Notes under the pieces: generated by a model
Told to the model about the DNA's origin: nothing
Seen by the model: the letters and a program-made list of their open reading frames with translations, nothing else
Databases searched by the model: none
Source of the DNA: Vibrio hyugaensis
Lineage (GTDB): Bacteria > Pseudomonadota > Gammaproteobacteria > Enterobacterales > Vibrionaceae
Direction of reading: 5' to 3'
Length of the DNA: 64,000 nt
Assembly: GCF_002906655.1 (NCBI RefSeq)
Contig: NZ_CP025794.1
Location: 1,116,001-1,180,000, forward strand
Position numbers and translations under genes: made by a program
In this document: piece after piece, positions 19,456-27,185 of the stretch
Layout of the letters: the number at the start of each line of letters is the position of its first letter
Numbering within the stretch: the first letter of the stretch is position 1

Positions 19456-20463
19456 TTAACTAATTAGATTGCGGTACAAATCCGTTGAAGAAAAAGCACA
19501 AAGTCTCTCTTTAATTAAATTCAATGAGCTGTCCATTTCATCGTATTGCGGAGTGTGTTCATCTTTTGTAATCATCTTCTGAAATGCGCCACTGTATGCG
19601 GGTTCAATTTCAGGCCAACATTTCTCAAAACTACTAAATGGAGGATTTGTTCCGAGATCTTCACGTAGCCAAACAAGTTTACGGTCTCCAGCATGATCAA
19701 TATCACTCTTAACTGCAAGTGACATTAGAGTGAAAAAGTCATCGTCATCGTTTACAAAATCCTGGATATCTTCGTGGCGTAGCAACAGAGTGATATCATA
19801 AAAATGCCTTACTTTATCTGCCAGTTCCCCACGATCTGCGGCAGCCATCAAACCTAATAGTTTTTCACAGAAAGTTCTTTTCCAACATAGCACCTGAAAG
19901 TGAAAATCTTGTAATTTAAACTCTTCGATAACTTCATGTTGCTGGGTGTCAATTGCCCATTGAGCAACTAAACTTCTAATTTGCTTGTTAACATATGGAG
20001 TAGGTGTTGTGTAGGCGTTGCACTCAAGCAAAATAGTATCAGTTACTTCACCAAGACTTTCTTCTTGAAAAGCCCTAGGAAAAATAAATCGTTTCGCCTT
20101 GTAGTGAGAACCTGTTGCTAACTTATTACCAGGAGCATCCTCTAACCCTTGAGCGGCACACTTAAAGAGTTGTTTTAACACTCTAGACTGCTTATTTTTA
20201 CTCCAGCCATCTTCGGGAAGTAAAGCAAGGTCTATGTCTTCAGAAAATCGATATAAAGCCTTATATACTTTTGAAAGAGAAGTACCACCTTTGAACACTA
20301 CGTGTTTTGCGCTGCCGTGTGACGAAAGGTGATACAAGCATCGAGTTAGAAAATAGTCTTTTTCAATGTATGCCTGAGGCAGGGAAAAATGTGCTGACGT
20401 GTGAGAAATTATTTCTAAAAAATCGTCCTTTGACTCATGTAGATTCACGTAATTAGATTCCAA
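19456..20463 (-). CDS. AbiEii/AbiGii-family nucleotidyltransferase toxin
   Basis: The 335-aa protein carries the nucleotidyltransferase core VVFKGGTSLSKVYKAL followed by FSEDIDLALL (about residues 57-85), i.e. the GGTSLSK and DxDL motifs of the AbiEii family. A conserved downstream helix has CWKRTFCEKLLGLMAAADRGE. Family members are toxins of bi-cistronic AbiE-type phage-abortive or toxin-antitoxin systems. The gene overlaps the upstream partner by 19 bp, so the two are surely co-translated. It is the left-most cargo gene of the transposon. Confidence 0.85.
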   Translation of the reverse strand: MESNYVNLHESKDDFLEIISHTSAHFSLPQAYIEKDYFLTRCLYHLSSHGSAKHVVFKGGTSLSKVYKALYRFSEDIDLALLPEDGWSKNKQSRVLKQLFKCAAQGLEDAPGNKLATGSHYKAKRFIFPRAFQEESLGEVTDTILLECNAYTTPTPYVNKQIRSLVAQWAIDTQQHEVIEEFKLQDFHFQVLCWKRTFCEKLLGLMAAADRGELADKVRHFYDITLLLRHEDIQDFVNDDDDFFTLMSLAVKSDIDHAGDRKLVWLREDLGTNPPFSSFEKCWPEIEPAYSGAFQKMITKDEHTPQYDEMDSSLNLIKERLCAFSSTDLYRNLIS

Positions 20464-21218
20464 TTTTCAAAGTGGGTAGTTGCATATTTTAATCGTCCCA
20501 CCTTATATTTACTATTATCGCTAAGATCTGATTTAATCTTAGCAAGGTACTCTGAATAGCTAAATTCATCATTTAGTTCATCGTAATCTTGGATTATAGC
20601 ACCTAAAAATGCCTTGTTCTTTTTATATTTCAGGTTCGAATACAGGTTGTTGAAAGCTCTTTTATTGCTTAAAAAATACTCCAAGTAATCACTAAGGTGA
20701 TCTACAAGATTTTCTTTTTCCAAAGATTGTACTTCATCGATATGATTCAGAATAAAACTAAATTCTTTGGACTTAATATCTAGCTTTGTAAGAGAAGTTT
20801 TCTTTTTCTTAACCTCTATATATAGACCAGAGGAATAAATTTTTGCTGGAGCTTGTTTTGAGGTGATTATCAAAATTTTAGAAGGTACTTGCGTAGTCAA
20901 ACCTGTCATATTAAACAACTTCTCGCCGCCCACGTAACCAACTTGCTTCTTTCCGCTATAAATAAGCGCGTTTATCAGAGCGTCATTAGATGGCGGGATT
21001 ACACCAAATCTACCAACTTTCTCTTTATAAAAAACGCCATCTGCGATTTTACTAACACGACCATAAATACTCATGTATTTGTCGCTATGGATGTAATAAT
21101 TCAGAGCCTTATTTGTCGCTGACTTATCCTCCTTATATGTAGGCAAGTCACCAGCTAGAAACACTCGACCTTCTTCAAGCTTTTTAATGTTTCTACGTAC
21201 TCTATCAGCTATGTTCAT
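20445..21218 (-). CDS. AbiEi-like (DUF6088-type) antitoxin/regulator
   Basis: The 257-aa protein precedes and overlaps the AbiEii-type toxin. Its N-terminal region (MNIADRVRRNIKKLEEGRVFLAGDL) looks like a winged-helix DNA-binding domain, followed by GRVSKIADGVFYKE and a PPSNDALINALIYSG block typical of DUF6088 and AbiEi antitoxins. The family represses its own promoter and blocks the paired nucleotidyltransferase. The assignment relies on motif memory and on the pairing. The C-terminal half is Lys/Tyr-rich and diverged. Confidence 0.75.
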   Translation of the reverse strand: MNIADRVRRNIKKLEEGRVFLAGDLPTYKEDKSATNKALNYYIHSDKYMSIYGRVSKIADGVFYKEKVGRFGVIPPSNDALINALIYSGKKQVGYVGGEKLFNMTGLTTQVPSKILIITSKQAPAKIYSSGLYIEVKKKKTSLTKLDIKSKEFSFILNHIDEVQSLEKENLVDHLSDYLEYFLSNKRAFNNLYSNLKYKKNKAFLGAIIQDYDELNDEFSYSEYLAKIKSDLSDNSKYKVGRLKYATTHFENWNLIT

Positions 21219-21551
21219 CCTATATACTCCCCCTTAGATACTTCAATGTTACCTGAATTTAGTAAAAAAGTAGATAGCAAACCCAAAAATAATCATAACC
21301 ATTTGTTTTTATAGCCTTTATTCGTTTTTTGGTTTCGCACTTACGAAGTTACTTCCTATTAGATTAGGGCATTGAGGTCATAACACAAGGTCTAGATTTA
21401 ATTACTTATAAAGAAGTATAGCTCCCCCCTTTCACAAGAAAGTCGGACCAAGTGTGCTCTTATGCAATTGCAACTCATAATGGGGCAGAAACGTGCTAGC
21501 TGTAATTTTTCTAGCACAAAATTAAATGAATAAAGCCGATTATAAACAAAC
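21219..21551. other. Non-coding region between the AbiE promoter and the array terminator
   Basis: About 330 bp with no credible gene. It holds the AbiE promoter on one side and the end of the CRISPR transcript on the other. I see no further repeats, no cas genes and no additional guide unit. Confidence 0.5.
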
Positions 21552-21584
21552 AAAAAAACCACCAAGCCTAAACTCGATGGTTTT
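21552..21584 (-). terminator. Terminator of the CRISPR array transcript
   Basis: On the minus strand AAAACCATC pairs with GGTGGTTTT (one G-U pair, 12-nt loop) and is followed by TTTGTTTG. It starts at the last bases of the atypical repeat, so the guide RNA transcript ends directly after the home guide. Confidence 0.8.
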
Positions 21585-21628
21585 TATTAACTGCTTATTC
21601 AGCAGGTCGGTTGCTTTCTTCCTGACCT
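21583..21628 (-). ncRNA. Truncated home-guide unit: short ffs-matching spacer plus atypical repeat
   Basis: Reading the minus strand after the last typical repeat, a spacer of about 18-20 nt (21628 down to 21609-21611) is followed by a degenerate repeat (21583-21610). That repeat matches 19 of 28 bases of the typical one and keeps a Cas6-type hairpin, CTGCT-GAATA-AGCAG. Spacer positions 1-21 match ffs (protospacer start 48891, minus strand) except at 6, 12 and 18. These are the positions that are flipped out in type I crRNA complexes. The two other spacers are 32 nt. The unit most likely directs insertion into the ffs site. Confidence 0.85.
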
Positions 21629-21776
21629 ATTCTTAGCTGCCTATGCGGCAGGACACCTGCTTCATTAGTGCTCAGTGTCGGCAAATTAATTCTTAGCTGC
21701 CTATGCGGCAGGACACAAAAACGATTTCATTGAACTCTTTGACGACGAATTCTTAGCTGCCTATGCGGCAGGAGAC
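21629..21776 (-). CRISPR. Type I-F3 CRISPR array: three typical repeats, two 32-nt spacers
   Basis: Repeats of 28 bp lie at 21749-21776, 21689-21716 and 21629-21656. Read on the minus strand each contains CTGCCGCATAGGCAG, the I-F hairpin, and ends CTAAGAAT. The leader-proximal copy starts GTCTCC and the others GTGTCC. Spacers are 21717-21748 and 21657-21688, both 32 nt. I found no match to either spacer elsewhere in the window. The array follows cas6 on the same strand after a 128-bp leader-like gap and continues into the truncated home-guide unit. Confidence 0.96.
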
Positions 21777-21904
21777 TGTAGAGTATAGTCTATAACCATC
21801 TGATTCTGCATGCTTAACGTCACAATTCACCAAAATACCCTTTTTCTTCTTGCATCTGTAACTCATTGTTTTTGAATCTCTAAAAAAGAGCTTTAGAAAA
21901 AGGG
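21777..21904 (-). promoter_or_regulatory. Leader region between cas6 and the array
   Basis: 128 bp, AT-rich, between the cas6 stop and the first repeat, in the expected leader position. No Xre-type operator (ACTTAG-N5-CTAAGT) is present here. I cannot assign a promoter with confidence. Confidence 0.45.
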
Positions 21905-22510
21905 TCAAACACGTAACTCTGGTACCGTGCCTTTTCTTTCTTGATTGGTGGCTAAACCGTAGCTATTAAAGTTTGCTGCACCGCGCTCACTCACAAGCTC
22001 TTTTTGTACAAACAAAATATAATCTTCCCCAGATGAAGCGCTGGAGATTGGTATTCGATGGAAGCTATCGACGACACGCTCTTCATTAGTGGCTGGTAAC
22101 GATGGTTCAACACCAGATAGTTCGGCTCTCGCCATGCTACGTTTGATTCTTCGTTTCTTGGAACCCAGAAAACTTTTCCCAATCGTTTGATTGCGGGTAA
22201 ACCTCACCTCTATCGCATTATCTGGCACCTCAAATACACTGGAGATCTCAAATAAACCTTCATTTACCATCAAAGAAAAATAGGGCTGAAAAGAGAGTCC
22301 AATCATCATCTCTTTATCTTCAGCCACAAAGGCGATGGTTTGACCAACCGTAACATCACTCCAGTCGGGAAAACTCACGCCTATTTTATTGATGGATTGT
22401 CGGTTATTGACCATAAACAAGTGCATTTGAGAGATACAACGCCCTGCTAACAGTTCATAGTCGGCTTGAACAGGGGTATAACGTATACAGAAGTAGTAAC
22501 GCTTCGTCAT
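21905..22510 (-). CDS. cas6f: Cas6 (Csy4-type) crRNA-processing endoribonuclease
   Basis: The start at 22510 (MTKRYYFCIRYTP) follows AAGGATGATT. The frame extends nine codons upstream into cas7. The 202-aa length fits Cas6f. A candidate catalytic histidine lies in the N-terminal GRCISQMHLFM segment (about residue 30), where Csy4 has its active His. A basic stretch, GSKKRRIKRSMA, lies in the C-terminal half and could bind the repeat hairpin. It is the last gene of tniQ-cas8/5-cas7-cas6. It would cut the CTGCC...GGCAG hairpins and the atypical CTGCT...AGCAG one. Confidence 0.9.
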   Translation of the reverse strand: MTKRYYFCIRYTPVQADYELLAGRCISQMHLFMVNNRQSINKIGVSFPDWSDVTVGQTIAFVAEDKEMMIGLSFQPYFSLMVNEGLFEISSVFEVPDNAIEVRFTRNQTIGKSFLGSKKRRIKRSMARAELSGVEPSLPATNEERVVDSFHRIPISSASSGEDYILFVQKELVSERGAANFNSYGLATNQERKGTVPELRV

Positions 22511-22518
22511 AATCATCC

Positions 22519-23550
22519 TTACTTCGCTTTGGAACAATTGAAGAGACCACCCTTGCTCAAGACCGACATAATAAAGTGCACGTCATTTGGGATGGTCTGA
22601 GAAGCTGTCATTGTCTCAATCCAATTCTCTGTATTTCTGACTAACTGGTAAAAGTCATTTCCATAGGAAACATGTCGCCGTGCTATAACGTACTCTCGGT
22701 CAGCTCCATACTCATTCACTCTTAATGGCTTATCTGCTTCTTCATGCCACCAATCGTCAATCGATTGCAACGCTGCACCAATTTTCTGACCATGAAAAGC
22801 AGCAGTTTCTTTTCCGTTCAATAATTCTACGGTAGCTAACTGCTTAGTAGGAGCACCATCTTCTCGATCATCCAAGAACTCTTGGCTTGGGTAAACCTCA
22901 TCCCCCCAACCAACTCCAATTTTAGCTTTGACATCCATGTAGAAATATTCGGTCGGGTCAGATAGGGCTCGCATCAAATAAGCTGTAAGTTTTTCTAGGC
23001 ATTCTGCTGAAGCTTCATCCCAATAACCATACCAAGAAAGCCTTGTTGCGTTTTCTACAATCAAGGTTTGTGAATCACTGGTGGTCAATTCTATCGACAA
23101 TCTTCGACACTCTCTGTTTCTCCAAAGCCAAGTACCAAGCAGAATGTTCTTCGCGTATCTAAGAGCAAGTTCCTGATACCCATTGAGCTCTTCATATGTT
23201 TTAGCAAGTAACGAAAGTTTAGAACGCACTTCATCATCACTACAGGTATCTGGAGTTAGAGAGTTGGCTCGAATTCGAAGGGGGAATGCACAGTAGATAT
23301 CATCAACACCAGGTTTTACATAACACTCTTCGATGAACTGAGGATTGGAGTAAGCTAAATCTTGTGGAGCAACATTCTTTTCTACGAACTTGCCCCCTTT
23401 ATATGCTTCTGCATAACCACCTTTTGGTGCGCGCAACCTAGTTCTATCAATTTCAAGGGGGCACATCTCACCACTTTTAGATAGATAGTAGAAATATGCT
23501 TTGCCAGCAGAGAGTGATCGAACGTAGTTCAGCTGAGTGCAAAGTTCCAT
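22519..23550 (-). CDS. cas7f: Cas7 (Csy3-type) backbone subunit of the I-F3 Cascade
   Basis: The 343-aa protein shows Csy3 features: N-terminal NYVRSLSAGKAYFYYL, APKGGYAEAYKGG, and a central block RYAKNILLGTWLWRNRECRRLSIEL. Cas7 copies coat the crRNA spacer in 6-nt steps and determine complex length. It lies between cas8/5 and cas6 with 8-nt gaps or less on the corrected starts, so it belongs to the same operon. Confidence 0.93.
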   Translation of the reverse strand: MELCTQLNYVRSLSAGKAYFYYLSKSGEMCPLEIDRTRLRAPKGGYAEAYKGGKFVEKNVAPQDLAYSNPQFIEECYVKPGVDDIYCAFPLRIRANSLTPDTCSDDEVRSKLSLLAKTYEELNGYQELALRYAKNILLGTWLWRNRECRRLSIELTTSDSQTLIVENATRLSWYGYWDEASAECLEKLTAYLMRALSDPTEYFYMDVKAKIGVGWGDEVYPSQEFLDDREDGAPTKQLATVELLNGKETAAFHGQKIGAALQSIDDWWHEEADKPLRVNEYGADREYVIARRHVSYGNDFYQLVRNTENWIETMTASQTIPNDVHFIMSVLSKGGLFNCSKAK

Positions 23551-23556
23551 AAACGA

Positions 23557-25644
23557 TTAATCCCTATAGTTTTTTATAAGAATAGTTTCGCTACTGCATT
23601 CTATCGACCAAAAGGCATGATTGAAAAAGTGATCTCTTCCACTAAAACGTACTTCTATCGGGTTCACTTTCTTAGCTAACCCTATCGCATTTTCTGCATA
23701 GGCGTGACGATCGGTGATCGAGTTGCACCGTTTAGTCGGACGTTCTAACAAATGGTAGCCAATAGAAACTGGCAAATTATCAGCATCTTTCGTTATTAAA
23801 TGCTCTAGGTCATCAAAGTCACTCGGCTGGTTCTCACTTGGATATAACCATCGCCCGTAGGCTGGCAAACCTTTTATGACATGGAAAAGCTCGCTCCTAC
23901 TGGTAAACGTCCTTAGCCACTCAATCTGCGTCGAGAGCTGTGGTTGGTATAACGCCCCTCCGGCGAAAGCAACGGGAAGTGCCGTTTTAAGCGCGGCCTT
24001 AAAATCTGAAATTCGGCTTTCACTATGAACTCTAATAACTAAGTCTATTTCTAGGTCCGCCAATCGTTCACTACGAATGGTAGGTCGTTTCGCGTTTGAA
24101 ACCGTTCTAGCTTTAGCGACCGAGTTAGGCTCGGTAAGCTTCGCGGTCGGTTGAATGTTCTCACTTCGGATATAAAAAGAGAAACTCGAAAACTCAAACA
24201 GGGAGTCACAATTAACTAACTTATTAAACTCTCTTTGGTAGCGGTGCATAAAACCCCAAACAGCCGTCATAGAGGGTGCACCACACAAGTAAGGGCTGCT
24301 CATCGCTACAGCATCTTGCACTCTCATTGATGACAAATAGATATACTGCTCACCCGTTACCTTATCTTCATTGCCATTTGGTTTACTGATTTGTTCGAGG
24401 ATCCATATGATTTGGGCTTTGACGATCTGCATAAGCTTAGGGTGATAGGCAAACTTGGCGGCATATTTGTTATTTTGAAACACGAGATGTAAGCGGCGAT
24501 TAAACTCACTAGCTAAGGAGCCTAGGTCCGATTCTGGTAGCGTCAAAAAGGCTTGAGCTAAAGTGTCATCATGTTCCAATTGCTGTTGATTAGGGTCAGC
24601 ATCACCGATATCTCTTAACTCTATTAATGGGAGCATCCACAAAGCTATCTGCTTTCGCAAAATCTTACTTCTAACCTTACGAGCACTCTCCCTCTGCTTT
24701 TGTGTTTTTGATGGCTCAGAACCAATTAGATGATTTAATACCTGACAAATTTTGGCATTAGTTACCTGATAATCATCAAAGTAGTGACCACTCTTTTTGC
24801 AACTTTCAGGTAACGTTCCACCTCTCGCTGGTTTAACGTCTAACGGGTAGTTAAGAGCTTTCATATGCCCACCTAAACTGCCACACAAGTTCCCGATACT
24901 TGCAGAATTTGGCAGTGACGAAGACATAAAGCGAAGCTTACTTTCTCGACTTCTCGCTCTCACTTCTAACTCGCTCTGCATGGCATGACTAACCACTGGG
25001 GTCACCGAAACATAATCATCCCCCCATGGAAACCGTAGTTGCTTGCTATAAGTGCTGACACTATTGGGAAAATGATATTCAGGGAGCTGCTCTTCAATTG
25101 TGTGTTTTAAGCGAGCAAGTGACTTAGCGCCTAAACCAAACTCTTTAAGTAGTTCGAGCCAAATAGGATTTTCTTGCGTGATAAGTGAAAGAATACATAC
25201 TGGCTGTGATTGCCAACTAAAAGGATTCAATAACCACAATGTGTGACGATACACCGCAGAGTTATGTGCCCACCCCAAGCGCTGCTCTAATACTCCGCTT
25301 GAAATGAATACCTCGGTTGTCGTACGAGGCTGCGCGACTATCCGCTGATCTTTAACTCGGCAGTCTGGAAACTTGAGATTATGAGTGTGGAACCATTTGA
25401 TTTCATCAAGGGAAGCTTCTAAGTTCTCAGCCGCTTTTAAATGCCTTTTAGCACGAGCTAAATCTAGCCAATCCGAGCACCTATCCGCTTGATGGCTTGA
25501 ACTGAGATTGAGCAAGATCGTTAATGCCTCTTTTTCAAACCCTTCAACACAGACATCTTCCGTATAGGGCATGAACATTTTCTTTAGCGTAACCTGCTTT
25601 ACTGCTTCGTCATCAATTGCCAATAAGCTACTTAATTTCGTCAT
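23557..25644 (-). CDS. cas8f/cas5f: Cas8/Cas5 fusion protein of the I-F3 Cascade
   Basis: The protein is about 695 aa from the ATG at 25644 (a GTG three codons upstream is possible and would overlap tniQ). The size is typical of the natural Cas8-Cas5 fusion of I-F3 transposons, larger than the separate Csy1 or Csy2. Csy-type features include WLDLARAKRHLKAAENLEASLDEIKWFHTHNLKFPD near the N-terminus. It recognises the PAM and the crRNA 5' handle. The nuclease-helicase Cas2/3 is absent, consistent with targeting without cleavage. The gene follows tniQ immediately. Confidence 0.92.
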   Translation of the reverse strand: MTKLSSLLAIDDEAVKQVTLKKMFMPYTEDVCVEGFEKEALTILLNLSSSHQADRCSDWLDLARAKRHLKAAENLEASLDEIKWFHTHNLKFPDCRVKDQRIVAQPRTTTEVFISSGVLEQRLGWAHNSAVYRHTLWLLNPFSWQSQPVCILSLITQENPIWLELLKEFGLGAKSLARLKHTIEEQLPEYHFPNSVSTYSKQLRFPWGDDYVSVTPVVSHAMQSELEVRARSRESKLRFMSSSLPNSASIGNLCGSLGGHMKALNYPLDVKPARGGTLPESCKKSGHYFDDYQVTNAKICQVLNHLIGSEPSKTQKQRESARKVRSKILRKQIALWMLPLIELRDIGDADPNQQQLEHDDTLAQAFLTLPESDLGSLASEFNRRLHLVFQNNKYAAKFAYHPKLMQIVKAQIIWILEQISKPNGNEDKVTGEQYIYLSSMRVQDAVAMSSPYLCGAPSMTAVWGFMHRYQREFNKLVNCDSLFEFSSFSFYIRSENIQPTAKLTEPNSVAKARTVSNAKRPTIRSERLADLEIDLVIRVHSESRISDFKAALKTALPVAFAGGALYQPQLSTQIEWLRTFTSRSELFHVIKGLPAYGRWLYPSENQPSDFDDLEHLITKDADNLPVSIGYHLLERPTKRCNSITDRHAYAENAIGLAKKVNPIEVRFSGRDHFFNHAFWSIECSSETILIKNYRD

Positions 25645-25646
25645 AA

Positions 25647-26858
25647 TTACCACTCAGGTAGATATAAACTTAAACCATCACTTTCAGAGCTCATTCGAGT
25701 CAGCTTTGTTTCGATGACACTTCTCAGAGTAAACGCTGATTCGTGACTCGCTATCTTTGTATGTATTCTCGGCCTGATCGCGGCTTTGATCTCACCAAAC
25801 TCATACAACCGATATACCTCGTCTGTTGTACAAGAAAGCAATGTAGAAGCTTCAAAGGGGCTGAGCAGTACATCACCGATATTTCCTTTCGCGCTTGAAG
25901 GAACTGTTGCCATGAGCTGAGCAAAGTAAGCTAACACCTGAGTCAGTACGGTATTGTGACTCAACTGCCGACTAGGTAACTGACGACAATCTTTAAGCAG
26001 AGCGTCAAAGGCTTCATTGAAAAACATCTTCTTCCAATCTTTTACTCGAACAAGTTCTGCCTTCTCTTTCAAGGCATCGAGGTCTTGCCACAGTGCCGTT
26101 GGCCAAGCGCAACAATATTCAACAAATGACTCAAAACTGAGGTCATCGATATCACCATAGCGATTTACATACCAAAGTAAAAAGCCATAGCGCTCGGATA
26201 ACGTCATTTCCCCCGTTAACAACCCCAAGGGTTTTGAATCATTTCCTGACAACCATCGAGCGACCAATATCTCAGCCTCTGGCGCATCCTCTACTGGCGA
26301 GTTTCGGAGTTCAAAACCACATTCACATTGGTTAATACTATCGGTACTTTGGTATTCAAGTCTCGACTTACACTCAGGACAGTGATGAACCAGTTTACAG
26401 CCATGGTGTTCACAAACTTGGTGAGAGATAAATTGCCACTGCTGACGAATGTAGGGGGCTTCGTCAATGCACAGAGGGCAAATAGGCGTGAAGCGTTTGC
26501 GAAGAAAAGCATAAGGGTAATCAACCCCGAATCTATGTACAGCTTTGTATTGCGGAGAAAATTGAGCTTTTGAATGTGATAACGCTAAGCGAAGTACGCC
26601 AAAGTTAATGAGCTTTAATTGGTTCTCAAGATGGATAAGAACCCTTACTCGCATTTGGCTTGTGGTTTGAGCGTGGTAGATATTGACGCGATTGAGCTCT
26701 AAGGGGAAAGCACCAGCAATCGCTTCATGCTGATTCAACGTGTCAAACCAGATATTTTCGGCGAAATGAGAAAATCGCTCGTAACCTTGCTCTTGCGATA
26801 AGCGCAACAAGAAGCTTTCGAGCGATTCGTCAGGGTAAAGTTGAATGTCCGTTTTCAC
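25647..26858 (-). CDS. tniQ: TniQ, Cascade-associated transposition targeting protein
   Basis: The 403-aa protein begins with a TniQ domain, YPDESLESFLLRLSQEQGYERFSHF. Zinc-finger modules follow: CPLCIDEAPYIRQQWQF, HQVCEHHGCKLVHHCPECKSRLEYQ and NQCECGFEL. The C-terminal part is helical. The start codon is a GTG at 26858 with only a weak ribosome-binding site. TniQ binds the PAM-distal end of Cascade near Cas6 and Cas7 and recruits TnsC. It is the first gene of the minus-strand tniQ-cas operon, under a promoter overlapped by an Xre-type palindrome. Confidence 0.95.
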   Translation of the reverse strand: MKTDIQLYPDESLESFLLRLSQEQGYERFSHFAENIWFDTLNQHEAIAGAFPLELNRVNIYHAQTTSQMRVRVLIHLENQLKLINFGVLRLALSHSKAQFSPQYKAVHRFGVDYPYAFLRKRFTPICPLCIDEAPYIRQQWQFISHQVCEHHGCKLVHHCPECKSRLEYQSTDSINQCECGFELRNSPVEDAPEAEILVARWLSGNDSKPLGLLTGEMTLSERYGFLLWYVNRYGDIDDLSFESFVEYCCAWPTALWQDLDALKEKAELVRVKDWKKMFFNEAFDALLKDCRQLPSRQLSHNTVLTQVLAYFAQLMATVPSSAKGNIGDVLLSPFEASTLLSCTTDEVYRLYEFGEIKAAIRPRIHTKIASHESAFTLRSVIETKLTRMSSESDGLSLYLPEW

Positions 26859-26867
26859 ATGCCACCA

Positions 26868-26894
26868 CTAAAACTTAGAATTTCTAAGTTTTAG
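26868..26894 (-). promoter_or_regulatory. Xre operator at the tniQ-cas promoter
   Basis: A 27-bp perfect palindrome with arms CTAAAACTTAG and CTAAGTTTTAG and a 5-bp centre. Its core, ACTTAG-N5-CTAAGT, is the same as the two sites beside the xre gene (44748-44764, 44781-44799). On the minus strand it overlaps a plausible -10 (TACTAA) placed 18 bp after TTGAAT. It ends 9 nt before the GTG start codon, so binding should repress tniQ-cas transcription. Confidence 0.85.
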
Positions 26895-26942
26895 TATTGC
26901 CGTTAATCCCAATAATTCAAATTCTATGGAGCCAAATTGTGA

Positions 26943-27170
26943 CTAGAAATCAATTCCAGGTTTACCACCTTGGCATTTAGGGCACTTTCTTTGAAATACA
27001 TCAGTCCCATTGGCGCCGTAAACAACACCGCACCCAGATTCAAGACATTCGAGTTTGTATGAAACTTGGTAATGGTCATTACCATTCACAAACCTCGTAC
27101 CATGATTTTTCTGGTTATTACGGTTTACATAACCAATTACAGTAGTCTTCGTTGTGCCACTTTTAAACAA
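26943..27170 (-). CDS. Small zinc-ribbon protein
   Basis: This 75-aa protein has four cysteines in a ribbon-like pattern (LECLESGCGVVYGANGTDVFQRKCPKCQGGKPG). The N-terminal GYVNRNNQKN block is conserved in small proteins I recall from other genomes. The only start in frame is a TTG at 27170, preceded by GGAAGG at 7 nt. It lies 15 bp after the HNH-like gene on the same strand. No function can be given. Confidence 0.6.
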   Translation of the reverse strand: MFKSGTTKTTVIGYVNRNNQKNHGTRFVNGNDHYQVSYKLECLESGCGVVYGANGTDVFQRKCPKCQGGKPGIDF

Positions 27171-27185
27171 GTTTAATACCTTCCA

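Noticed and set aside
22500..26860. Search for cas1, cas2 or cas3 near the Cas operon
   Set aside because: None is present anywhere in the window; absence is normal for I-F3 transposons, so the locus is not a broken I-F adaptive system.
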